Shown here: positions 33,814 through 41,502 of the stretch, piece after piece
Layout of the letters: each line of letters opens with the position of its first letter
Numbering within the stretch: position 1 is the first letter of the stretch
Assembly: GCF_003952465.1 (NCBI RefSeq)
Contig: NZ_CP034448.1
Coordinates: forward strand, 7,169,001 to 7,233,000
Source of the DNA: Mesorhizobium sp. M1B.F.Ca.ET.045.04.1.1
GTDB lineage: Bacteria; Pseudomonadota; Alphaproteobacteria; Rhizobiales; Rhizobiaceae
Reading direction: 5' to 3'
DNA: 64,000 nucleotides
The notes under the pieces: generated by a model
Database searches by the model: none
What the model saw: only the letters and a program-made list of their open reading frames with translations
What the model was told of the DNA's origin: nothing
Position numbers and translations under genes: made by a program

Positions 33814-35337
33814 ATGCTGCGAACCATTCGCGCGTTCTGGCACGATCAGAGGGGAGTAGCGCTGATCCTCGTCAGCGTCATGCTGCCGGCGATCATCGGT
33901 TTTTCGCTGCTAGCGATCGACATGAGCCGGATGAACAATCTGCACAACGATCTGCAGAAGGCCACCGATGCGCTGGCGCTGGCCGCGGCGGCCGAGTTAA
34001 ACGGCAGGTCCGATGCCTGGACGCGTGCTGAGAATGCTCTTGCGAACCTGGTTTCCAACAGCACCAGATTCTCTGATGCAGGAATCGTGATATTGCCGAA
34101 TACCGGCAGCACCACTGTCAATCCAACCTATTCCTCGTGCCGGTCGAGGGGGCAGATTTCATGGTGCTTCCTCGCAAGTATCCCGGCAAGTGACTCCGAC
34201 CCGATTACATCAGCCAACTATGCAGCGTCAGCAATTCTGACCCGCTTTATCCAGGTTAGCGCCCAGCCGGAAACGTTCACGTCGATTTTCCCGGTCTCCT
34301 TCTCTTCCTCGGGAAGTGCGGCCGACACAAGCTACAATGTCAGCGCTGTCTCGGTGGCCGGTTTCACCTCCGGAGTGTGCGATTTCACCCCAGTCTTCAT
34401 CTGCAATCCCTACGAGAACGATCCCGACGGACACACCCTCGAAGAGGCCGTTTCAAACCCGGCCCTCCACCGCCGCCTGATCGAGCTCCGTAAGGTTGGA
34501 AACGGTGCCGCGGCCGGTCCAGGCAACTTTGGCTTTCTCGAGCCGCCAGAAGGAGTTGGCAACGGCGCGCAGGCGCTTGCGCAGACCATCGCCACTTCCA
34601 AGCCCATTGGCTGCTATTCAGCTCAAGGAGTCACGACAAAGACCGGCCAGAACGCCGGCCCTGTCCAGGACGCCTTCAATGTCCGGTTCGGGATCAAGGC
34701 CAGCGGCGGTCATTTCAATAGTGCTGAATATGGACCGGCGGCCAACGTCCGAAAGGGTGCGGCGGCGGGAGGAAACGGCAACGGTAATGGCAACGGAGGC
34801 GGCAATCAGTGCCCGAGCTATAACCAGTTGACGTTTGGAAGCCCCAACATGGGCCTGCCCAGGGACGCCACCACGCCTTACATGAACGGGCGAATGGGGG
34901 ACGGAAATTGGAACCTCTCCGGCTACTGGAGCACCAACTTCAGCAGCGCGTCGCATCCTTCCTCTTGGGACACTACCAAGCCCACCCGCTACGATGTCTA
35001 CAAATACGAGATCGCAAACAATCTGGCAGGGACCGCCTCCGCAGGAGGCGAGGTCGGAACGCCGCCGAGCGCTTGCCAGCCGCCTGTGACTTCGGTCGAC
35101 CGGCGCTTGATCTATGGCGCGATCCTCAACTGTGCCGCGCTCGACGAAAACAATGATCTGTCAGGTCACAGCACCGATTTGCCAGTCGAAGCCTTCGGCA
35201 GCTTCTTTCTTACCGAGCCGGTTTCCTCGGCATCGGACGATGCCTCCGTCTTTGTCGAACTCGTCGACATAACCGGACGCGGTGGACAGGGAACGCTCGA
35301 CAATTTCCTGCGCGACGAAGCGCAGCTCTATCGGTGA
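33814..35337 (+). CDS. tadG: TadG-like pilus assembly protein
   Basis: A 507-residue protein. The N-terminus HDQRGVALILVSVMLPAIIG starts the membrane-spanning TadG N-terminal domain, followed by the conserved helix NNLHNDLQKATDALALAAAA. The C-terminal 400 residues are periplasmic, rich in Ser, Gly and Asn, with one Gly/Asn run near residue 325 and several Cys. TadG-type proteins are minor or accessory Tad components exposed in the periplasm. No von Willebrand A metal site (DxSxS) was recognised. It is followed by two TadE-type genes. Confidence 0.88.
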   Translation: MLRTIRAFWHDQRGVALILVSVMLPAIIGFSLLAIDMSRMNNLHNDLQKATDALALAAAAELNGRSDAWTRAENALANLVSNSTRFSDAGIVILPNTGSTTVNPTYSSCRSRGQISWCFLASIPASDSDPITSANYAASAILTRFIQVSAQPETFTSIFPVSFSSSGSAADTSYNVSAVSVAGFTSGVCDFTPVFICNPYENDPDGHTLEEAVSNPALHRRLIELRKVGNGAAAGPGNFGFLEPPEGVGNGAQALAQTIATSKPIGCYSAQGVTTKTGQNAGPVQDAFNVRFGIKASGGHFNSAEYGPAANVRKGAAAGGNGNGNGNGGGNQCPSYNQLTFGSPNMGLPRDATTPYMNGRMGDGNWNLSGYWSTNFSSASHPSSWDTTKPTRYDVYKYEIANNLAGTASAGGEVGTPPSACQPPVTSVDRRLIYGAILNCAALDENNDLSGHSTDLPVEAFGSFFLTEPVSSASDDASVFVELVDITGRGGQGTLDNFLRDEAQLYR

Positions 35338-35342
35338 CGGCA

Positions 35343-35876
35343 ATGTCGAGAACGCTATCCCGTATCCTGAGACAGTTTCGCTCCGACCAGCGCGGCACGG
35401 TACTTGTCGAGATGGCCTTCGTTGCGCCACTGATGCTGATCTTGTCAGCGGGCGTGTTTGAGTTCGGCAATCTCATCCACGACAAGCTGTTGATGGAGGC
35501 TGGCCTCAATGACGGAGCGCGTTTCGCGGCGCGCTGCAACAGCGCGCTCTATACCAAAGCCGGGCTTTCGGCCATCGACTGCGCCGACATCGCCACCAAC
35601 ATTGCTGTCTTCGGCAACGTGGCGGGAACCGGCAGCGCGCGCGTCGGTGGCTGGGAAAAATCCGACGTGACTGTGACCATCGGCGACTCCACCACCTGCC
35701 ATGACGCGGTCGACCCCAGCACCGGCACTGTCCTCTATCTCTCGACGACGTCGCAGGTTTGCATCGTGACCGCGTCGGGAACATACGCATACACCGGTGT
35801 CGGAATGCTATCCCTCCTCAACATTGGCCCGATCACGCTCTCAAGCAGCCATCAGGAGCGGTTGATCCGGTTTTGA
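35343..35876 (+). CDS. tadE: TadE-family pseudopilin (first copy)
   Basis: A 177-residue protein with the pseudopilin-like N-terminus RSDQRGTVLVEMAFVAPLML, where glycine precedes the processed hydrophobic helix and Glu lies at about mature position 5, as expected for CpaA cleavage. The periplasmic remainder contains four cysteines. The ATG at 35343 follows a possible GTG start at 35334. Its stop codon overlaps the next gene (TGATG). Confidence 0.88.
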   Translation: MSRTLSRILRQFRSDQRGTVLVEMAFVAPLMLILSAGVFEFGNLIHDKLLMEAGLNDGARFAARCNSALYTKAGLSAIDCADIATNIAVFGNVAGTGSARVGGWEKSDVTVTIGDSTTCHDAVDPSTGTVLYLSTTSQVCIVTASGTYAYTGVGMLSLLNIGPITLSSSHQERLIRF

Positions 35877-36514
35877 TGATGCTGAAGCGGTTCGCAAAAT
35901 CGCAGGACGGAACGGCAATGGTCGAAATGGCCATCGCCATAACCTTGTTGCTCAGCCTCACCCTCGGCTTCATCGACTTCGGATATGCCTTCTATCAATG
36001 GAATGCGGCGACCAAAGCCGTGCAGGTCGGCGCACGACTTGCCTCGATTTCCGACCCTGTGGCTTCAGCCCTTACGACGGCCGCGCCAACCTCGAATCCG
36101 GGCGCTCCGGTTGTCGCGGGAGCATATGGCCCATTTGTCTGCACCTATGACAATGCGGGCAACGGCTCCTGCACCAATAGCGGCGTCTTCAGCGCGGCCG
36201 CTTTCAGCCGCATTTTCCGCGGCGACACCGCAAACACAAATGACGATGCCTGTCCCGCCCCAGTAAGCCAGAGACCGGGCATGTGCCATTTCTTCCCGGG
36301 CCTTCAACGCAAGAATGTCGTGGTGACCTACACGGCCACCGGCCTCGGCTACGAGACACGGCTGGGCGGCCCGGTGCCGACCATCACCGTCAGCCTGCAA
36401 AACATCGACTTCCAGTTCTTCTTCCTGGGCGGGCTGCTCGGGTTTGGGAACCTCACAGTGCCTTCCATGCTGAGTACAGTAACGGGTGAAGATTTAAAGA
36501 GTACGTCGCCATGA
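35876..36514 (+). CDS. TadE-family pseudopilin (second copy)
   Basis: A 212-residue TadE-like protein: FAKSQDGTAMVEMAIAITLL gives the Gly cleavage site and the Glu-containing helix, followed by LGFIDFGYAFYQWNAATKAV, typical of the TadE/TadF group. The periplasmic domain holds several cysteines. The start shares one base with the upstream stop (TGATGATG), and its end overlaps cpaE by four bases (ATGA). It may play the TadF role. Confidence 0.88.
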   Translation: MMLKRFAKSQDGTAMVEMAIAITLLLSLTLGFIDFGYAFYQWNAATKAVQVGARLASISDPVASALTTAAPTSNPGAPVVAGAYGPFVCTYDNAGNGSCTNSGVFSAAAFSRIFRGDTANTNDDACPAPVSQRPGMCHFFPGLQRKNVVVTYTATGLGYETRLGGPVPTITVSLQNIDFQFFFLGGLLGFGNLTVPSMLSTVTGEDLKSTSP

Positions 36515-37674
36515 ACGCCATCGACACCAGAGTTCTGCCCACCAAACGCAAGCAGGTCGCGCTGTTTTCTTCCGATGCGAATTTCCGGCACGATGTCACC
36601 ACCCGGCTCGATGCGCTGGCGATCTATGACGTCAGGGTTTCGGAAGCGGTCGAGTTCCTCAAGGGGCCGCCGGTCGATGCACGTCCGGGCATCATCATCC
36701 TCGATCTCGGCAATGGGGAATTGCTCGGCAACAATGCGCTCGTCGAGGCGCGCTCGGCCTGGGCTTCGGTGCCGCTGATCGCGGTGTCGGGCGAGCTGAC
36801 GTCCGAGCAGACGCGCGTGCTGGTGCGCATGAATGCGTCGGACTGGCTGCACAAGCCGCTCGACGCCAAGGAGCTGCTCAACGCCGTCACCTTCCACGAC
36901 ACCGGCAACCAGGGCACCAAGAGCCGGATCGTCACCTTTATCGCCGCCAGCGGCGGCGCCGGCGCGACCACGCTGGCGATCTCGGCGGCGGAGCATCTTG
37001 CCTCGAAGTCTTCCGAGCGGGCCGCCTCGACCTGCCTCGTCGACCTCGACTTCCAGAGCGCCAATTGCGGCGCCTATCTCAACCAGTTCAACCAGTTCGA
37101 CCTCGCCGGCATCATCGGCCAGCCCGACCGGCTCGATGTCGAGCTGATGGACGTCATCAAGCTGTCGCGGCCTTCCGGCCTCACGCTCTATTCCTTCGAG
37201 CGGCCGCAATTGCCGTTCGAGCCGCAAGGCGCCGATTTCGTGTTCCGGCTGCTCGACCTCGTCGCCTACCGCTTCGACGACATCGTCATCGACCTGCCCA
37301 ACATCGAGACGCCGTGGCACAATTCGGTGCTGCAGACGAGCGACGAGATCTTCATCGTCTTCGAGCTCAACGTCGCCTCGCTTCGGCAAGGCAAGCGGCT
37401 CTACAAGAAGATCCGCGAACTGCGCGGCAACGCCGTCTCGATCACGTTGGTCGCCAACAAGCACAAGCGCAAATGGTTCGGCAACCACTTCTCGCGCAGC
37501 GAGCTGGAGAAGATCTTCAAGGCGCCGCACATCAAGTCGCTGGCGCTCGACAACGCGCTGCTCGCCGATGCGCTGAACCGCGCCATCCTGCCCTCCGAGG
37601 TGGACGGGCGGGCCCGCTTCAACAAGGACCTGAAGCGCATGTTCAAGGAGCGGCTGGACAATGCCCAGCGCTAG
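36511..37674 (+). CDS. cpaE: Pilus assembly protein CpaE/TadZ
   Basis: A 387-residue MinD/ParA-like protein. The N-terminal 120 residues form an atypical receiver-like domain (VALFSSDANFRHDVTTRLDA, IIILDLGNG). The ATPase core starts VTFIAASGGAGATTLAISAA: the signature lysine of the deviant Walker A (KGGxGK) is absent, a known trait of CpaE/TadZ proteins. FDDIVIDLPNIETPWHNSVL is the Walker B region. CpaE/TadZ localises the Tad machine to the cell pole. It ends the core tad arm and overlaps the L,D-transpeptidase gene by 14 bases. Confidence 0.92.
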   Translation: MNAIDTRVLPTKRKQVALFSSDANFRHDVTTRLDALAIYDVRVSEAVEFLKGPPVDARPGIIILDLGNGELLGNNALVEARSAWASVPLIAVSGELTSEQTRVLVRMNASDWLHKPLDAKELLNAVTFHDTGNQGTKSRIVTFIAASGGAGATTLAISAAEHLASKSSERAASTCLVDLDFQSANCGAYLNQFNQFDLAGIIGQPDRLDVELMDVIKLSRPSGLTLYSFERPQLPFEPQGADFVFRLLDLVAYRFDDIVIDLPNIETPWHNSVLQTSDEIFIVFELNVASLRQGKRLYKKIRELRGNAVSITLVANKHKRKWFGNHFSRSELEKIFKAPHIKSLALDNALLADALNRAILPSEVDGRARFNKDLKRMFKERLDNAQR

Positions 37675-38248
37675 GCGCCCGATCACCGCGCGTCTCGCCG
37701 CCGCCCTGGCCGGCGCCTGCCTGCTCGGCATCGCGTCGATGTCGGCCTGCGGTGTCGCGGAAGCCGGATCGGGGCTGCCGCCGCTTCCCGCCATGGGGCC
37801 CAGCCTGCGCAAGACGGTCGCCTTTGAGACCGGCGAGCAGCCGGGAACGATCATCATCCGCAAAAACGAGAAGGCGCTCTATCTGGTCACCGGCCAGAGC
37901 CGGGCGCTGCGCTACCAGATCAGCGTCGGCCGCGACGGCTTCGGCTGGACCGGCACGGTCAGGATAGCGGCCAAGACCGAATGGCCGGAGTGGCGCCCGC
38001 CCAAGGAGATGCGCGCGCGCCAGCCGGAACTGCCGGCGATGGTGCCGGCCGGCCCCTACAACCCGCTCGGCGCCAGGGCGCTTTACCTCGCGCGCGACGG
38101 GCGCGACACGCTCTATCGCATCCATGGCACCAACGATCCCAAGGGGGTCGGCTTCGACGGCACGTCCGGATGCTTTAGACTGACGAACACAGATGTGATC
38201 GATCTCTTCAAGCGCGTCGCGGTGGGCGCAAAGGTGGTGGTTGAATGA
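37661..38248 (+). CDS. L,D-transpeptidase (YkuD domain)
   Basis: A 195-residue exported protein with a signal sequence (LAAALAGACLLGIASMSACG). The YkuD domain spans about 62-195; its catalytic motif is YRIHGTNDPKG followed by GTSGCFRLTNTDVIDL, with the nucleophilic Cys. Such enzymes make 3-3 peptidoglycan cross-links or attach outer-membrane proteins to peptidoglycan. Alphaproteobacteria typically carry several. Overlap with cpaE suggests co-expression, perhaps for local wall remodelling around the pilus machine; that link is inferred. Confidence 0.92.
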   Translation: MPSARRPITARLAAALAGACLLGIASMSACGVAEAGSGLPPLPAMGPSLRKTVAFETGEQPGTIIIRKNEKALYLVTGQSRALRYQISVGRDGFGWTGTVRIAAKTEWPEWRPPKEMRARQPELPAMVPAGPYNPLGARALYLARDGRDTLYRIHGTNDPKGVGFDGTSGCFRLTNTDVIDLFKRVAVGAKVVVE

Positions 38249-38805
38249 CGATGATCAGCGTGCCGGACGTTCCGGCAATCGAGCTCGGCGAACAGGAAAA
38301 AGCGCCGGGCAGGCCGAACCGGGCGAGAACCATCGGCGCCGTCATGGTGGGCGCCGCGCTCGTCACCTTCGTCAACGTGACCGCCGCCATCTATCTCTAT
38401 CGCGGCGTCAATGACCTTCGGGCGATAGAGGCGCGGCTCGACCAGCTCGGCCAGTTCGAGCAGCGGATCGGCGCCCGCATCGATACGGTCAACAACGGCT
38501 TCCAGAGCCGGTTCGAGACGCTGGACCGGCAGTTGCAGGCGAGCTTCGGCCACATCAACGGCAATATTGCCCGGCTGGAGCAGGGCCAGCCCGCTGCCGC
38601 CGAGGCCGAGATGCCCCGCGCGCCCGAGCCATCCGCGTTTTCCGGCACGACGGTGGCTGAGGCGTCAGCAGTTGAAAATCCCGCCGAGCAGGACTCCGAC
38701 GGCTCGCCCGCATTCAAGCGGAAGGTCGCGCCGCCTGGACCCAATCCGTCCTATCAGCGTATCCAGCAGGCCGACGGCAAGGTCTATTACAAGAAGATCA
38801 ACTGA
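38245..38805 (+). CDS. Single-pass membrane protein with coiled coil
   Basis: A 186-residue protein starting four bases inside the transpeptidase gene (ATGA). A cytoplasmic leader of about 30 residues is followed by one membrane helix (TIGAVMVGAALVTFVNVTAA) and a periplasmic helical region (AIEARLDQLGQFEQRIGARI) with heptad character, then a Pro/Ala-rich linker and a basic end (YQRIQQADGKVYYKKIN). I do not recognise the family. Position suggests an accessory of the transpeptidase or pilus operon. Confidence 0.75.
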   Translation: MTMISVPDVPAIELGEQEKAPGRPNRARTIGAVMVGAALVTFVNVTAAIYLYRGVNDLRAIEARLDQLGQFEQRIGARIDTVNNGFQSRFETLDRQLQASFGHINGNIARLEQGQPAAAEAEMPRAPEPSAFSGTTVAEASAVENPAEQDSDGSPAFKRKVAPPGPNPSYQRIQQADGKVYYKKIN

Positions 38806-38836
38806 CGCGGCAGGTCTTCGCAGCCGGACGCTCGCG

Positions 38837-38940
38837 TAGAGCAGTTCACCGTTTCGCGGAAACGCCGAACTGCTCTAACTATTTGTTTCTACGCAATTCC
38901 GGACGGAAAACCGTTACACACTTTTCCTGGAATTGCTCTA
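38837..38940. repeat. RIME-like two-palindrome element
   Basis: The first hairpin pairs AGAGCAGTTC with GAACTGCTCT across ACCGTTTCGCGGAAACGCC. After an 18-base spacer comes the second hairpin, CAATTCCGGACGGAAAACCG to TTTTCCTGGAATTG. This is the intact form of the element that is tandemly amplified at 24184-24408. Its right end supplies the stop codon (TAG on the minus strand) of the neighbouring membrane protein gene. Confidence 0.85.
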
Positions 38941-39474
38941 GAGGTCTCGCTGCAGCGCCAAAATACGAACGGCGCGGGCTTCGGCGCGCAGCCTCGCCTC
39001 GCGCAGGAAGGCGACATGGCAATAGGCGCAGGCCGCAAGCCCAAGGCACAACACCAGGCAGTTCTTCCAGCTGAAGTCGATCGCCAACGAGAATTGAAAG
39101 CCGCGCGGCGCGGTGAAGGTGGCGATCGTGCTCGCCGTTTCCGAATGGCTGCCGGCCGCGATCATCAGTCCTGCGAACAGCAGCGCGGCGTGGTTGGCGA
39201 GGAAGAAGCCGGCGGATCTCTTGGCCTGGCAGGCCATCCAGCAGGCGGCCGAGGCGGCGAGGACGATGGCGGCGTCAAGGCTCATCGAGCCGCCGAGGTA
39301 GAAATCCACCTGCTGCCAGAACATCGTCGAGAACGGCCGCAGTTCGAGCCATATTCGCCACATGGTCGGGCTTGCCGAATAGGTCCCAAGAAGGAACGTC
39401 GCCGTCCGCTCGGCCGCCAGCAGGAACAGCATGAGGGCCGGGAAGGCAAAGAAGAGTGTCGGCTTGCGCGTCAT
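38938..39474 (-). CDS. Hypothetical four-helix membrane protein
   Basis: A 178-residue integral membrane protein with about four helices (PTLFFAFPALMLFLLAAERT, SLDAAIVLAASAACWMACQA, HAALLFAGLMIAAG, KNCLVLCLGLAACAYC) and a basic C-terminus. The ATG at 39474 follows GAGGGG at a suitable distance. The last codon and stop lie in a RIME-like repeat. The family is not recognised; no neighbour suggests a function. Confidence 0.72.
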   Translation of the reverse strand: MTRKPTLFFAFPALMLFLLAAERTATFLLGTYSASPTMWRIWLELRPFSTMFWQQVDFYLGGSMSLDAAIVLAASAACWMACQAKRSAGFFLANHAALLFAGLMIAAGSHSETASTIATFTAPRGFQFSLAIDFSWKNCLVLCLGLAACAYCHVAFLREARLRAEARAVRILALQRDL

Positions 39475-39601
39475 GTCATCCCCTCGACGTCCGCTGCCGA
39501 GTGTAGGCCGCATTGGTTGCGCGAGACTTAACGCAACGCCTTGCTTTTCAAGCAATGTCGCCAGCGCCTAATGTATGATCTGGTGAAACGACGAGGCGCT
39601 T

Positions 39602-40306
39602 GTGGGCGAGGTGAAATCGACCGGCCGGCTTGCCACGATGCTCGGCGGCCTGGGGCTGGTCGCCGGCGCGCTGCTGATCGCCGGGTCCAGGCACCGGCTG
39701 GCGACCGAGCCTCCCTCGTATCCGCCAGCCCAGGAGACAGGGGAAGCGCGGCCCGCCTCTGGCGTCGCCGTTCATGACATGCGGCCAGGCCAGCCGGCGC
39801 GCAGGATTGCGGAGGACCTCATCGCGCCGCCGCCGCTCGATGCGTCGGGAATCGAGCGCATCGAGCCCCGCCCTCCGCTCGGCGAACTCGGCCTCGCCTC
39901 GCCGCCGAGGACGCCGATGCCGCAGGGCTGGCGCGAGACGCTGCTCTATCGTCCGGTCGCCACCTCGTCGGCGGCCTTCGAAGCCATGGGACGCAAGGTG
40001 ATCATCAGCGGGACCGTCGATATCGACCCCGACAGGACCTGCGTGTTCGGCGATGCCGTCTGGCCCTGCGGCCAGCGCGCCCGCGCCGCCTTCAACGCCT
40101 GGCTACGCGGCCGGGCGCTCAAATGTGTCCTGCCGCCCGACGGCGACCGCTTCGCCATCGCCGCGCCCTGCGCGCTCGGCAAACAGGATGTCGGCGCCTG
40201 GCTGGTTGCCAATGGCTGGGCCATGGCGTCGGCCTCGGGCATCTACGGCAAGGCCGAATCCGTGGCCAGGGGCGCCAAGATGGGCATCTTCGGCCCGCCG
40301 CAATAG
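39602..40306 (+). CDS. Secreted SNase-like protein with degenerate active site
   Basis: A 234-residue protein with a GTG start and an N-terminal hydrophobic segment (LATMLGGLGLVAGALLIAGS). The C-terminal 110 residues follow the staphylococcal-nuclease (TNase) pattern: QRARAAFNAWLRGRALKCVL, DVGAWLVANGWAMA, GKAESVARGAKMGIFG. The usual catalytic stretch RLxGIDAPE is not present; the matching place reads DIDPDRTCVFGDAVWPCGQ. Nuclease activity is therefore doubtful, and a binding role is possible. An ATG 12 codons downstream is an alternative start. Confidence 0.75.
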   Translation: MGEVKSTGRLATMLGGLGLVAGALLIAGSRHRLATEPPSYPPAQETGEARPASGVAVHDMRPGQPARRIAEDLIAPPPLDASGIERIEPRPPLGELGLASPPRTPMPQGWRETLLYRPVATSSAAFEAMGRKVIISGTVDIDPDRTCVFGDAVWPCGQRARAAFNAWLRGRALKCVLPPDGDRFAIAAPCALGKQDVGAWLVANGWAMASASGIYGKAESVARGAKMGIFGPPQ

Positions 40307-40325
40307 AGCGCTCCAGGAAAAGTGC

Positions 40326-40434
40326 CTAAAGCGCGACGCGATCTTTCAGATTCGCTCCATGCGCTTTAGGTTTTTGATTTTACGCATGTCTTTGTCCCGA
40401 AAACCGGTCACACTTTCGGGAGACATGCTTTAAC
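40326..40434. repeat. RIME-like two-palindrome element
   Basis: The first palindrome runs from CTAAAGCGCGACGCGATC to CGCTCCATGCGCTTTAGG. After GTTTTTGATTTTACG comes the second, GCATGTCTTTGTCCCGAAAA to CACTTTCGGGAGACATGC. The same arrangement occurs in reverse at 62905-63006 and in a diverged form at 54085-54190. It sits just after the SNase-like gene. Confidence 0.85.
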
Positions 40435-40672
40435 GGCTTTCCGTTCGGGATTGCGTAAAAACGGAATGGTTAAAGCCGTTCAGCGATCCTACCAAATGCT
40501 GACCTGTTTTTAGCGACCGAATCAAATCATCGAAGCGAGAAACCGGGCCGCAACCACTGGCGAGCGCGCATCAGGGAGAAAGACGCTGATTTCCTTCAAA
40601 TTATAGACCTCGCTGAAACGGAAATCGTAACAAACCGTCTTTAAGCCAATGCGTCCAACAGGAGATTGGCCA
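40435..40672. other. Intergenic region upstream of the degenerate GGDEF gene
   Basis: No gene is seen. Just after the RIME-like element, AACGGCTTTCCGTT (40432-40445) can pair with AACGGAATGGTTAAAGCCGTT (40460-40480) as an imperfect hairpin. CAGGAG at about 40659, eight bases before the GTG at 40673, is the ribosome site that decides that start. Confidence 0.5.
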
Positions 40673-41419
40673 GTGAGCACAGAAACCGAGACCGCGCCGG
40701 CAAAGGCATGGAAGCATGTCTTTTGGCTGTCCCTGCTGGGCACGGCCGGCTGCGTCGCCCTGTCGCTCGGCCTGAACTACCTGCTCCTGCTCAGCGACGC
40801 GTTGACGCCATTCGGCCGCAGCGTCATCACCGCGACGCTTGTGCCCATCGTCATCGGCCTGCCGCTCTTTGCCCTGCTCGGCTGGAGAGAGGTCGAGATC
40901 CGCCGCTGCCGGCAGGAACTCACCAGATCCGGCACCTACGACCGGCTGACCGGCTGCCTCAACGGGGCGGTGTTCACGTCGATGGTCGACAGAAGGGCGG
41001 CGAGGCCGGCCGGCCCGCGTTCGGGCGCATTCCTGGTCATCCACCCGGAACATCTTGCATCGATCAACCTGCGCTTCGGTCTCGGCTGGGGTGACGAAGC
41101 GTTGCGTCTCATCGCCTCGGCTATCCGATCCTCGGTGCGCAAGGACGATCTGATCGGCCGTATCGGAAACTCGATGTTCGGCGTTTTCCTCCCCGGCGCG
41201 ACGAAGCAGGAGGCTAAGGAAATCGGCGAACGCGTTCGAGAAACGGTCGGACAGATTTATTTCGCGCCGAAAGGCGACAAGGACGTGCTTGCCATCCGCG
41301 TCGGCGGCGTCGTCTTCGAGCATGAACTGGCGTTCGAGGACATGTTCCGGTCGGCGGAGGAACTCCTGTTGGAGGCTCAGGACGAGGCTGACCTGGCGTT
41401 GTCGCATATCAGCAACTGA
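40673..41419 (+). CDS. Membrane protein with degenerate GGDEF domain
   Basis: A 248-residue protein with two N-terminal membrane helices (about 15-40 and 50-70) and a diguanylate-cyclase-like domain (about 85-245). Fold landmarks persist (YDRLTGCLNGAVF, FGLGWGDEALRLIASAI), but the active-site loop that should be GGDEF reads GNSMF at 165-169, so cyclase activity is not expected. The allosteric I-site RxxD is intact (R156-K-D-D159) at the normal five-residue spacing, so the protein could bind c-di-GMP as a receptor. The GTG start is chosen for its ribosome site; an upstream ATG adds eight residues. Confidence 0.82.
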   Translation: MSTETETAPAKAWKHVFWLSLLGTAGCVALSLGLNYLLLLSDALTPFGRSVITATLVPIVIGLPLFALLGWREVEIRRCRQELTRSGTYDRLTGCLNGAVFTSMVDRRAARPAGPRSGAFLVIHPEHLASINLRFGLGWGDEALRLIASAIRSSVRKDDLIGRIGNSMFGVFLPGATKQEAKEIGERVRETVGQIYFAPKGDKDVLAIRVGGVVFEHELAFEDMFRSAEELLLEAQDEADLALSHISN

Positions 41420-41502
41420 ACCGGCGAGCGGAACCCAGCGACCTCTGCGGGCCATAATTCCGCGGCACGTCGTTCTTCACAAGCGGCCCGGCCGCTTATG
41501 CC

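Noticed and set aside
33814..35337. Von Willebrand A domain with metal site in the TadG-like protein
   Set aside because: No DxSxS motif could be found; only the N-terminal TadG domain is supported.
40649..40672. ATG at 40649 as the start of the degenerate GGDEF gene
   Set aside because: The GTG at 40673 has CAGGAG at the proper distance; the ATG has no ribosome site and only adds eight residues.
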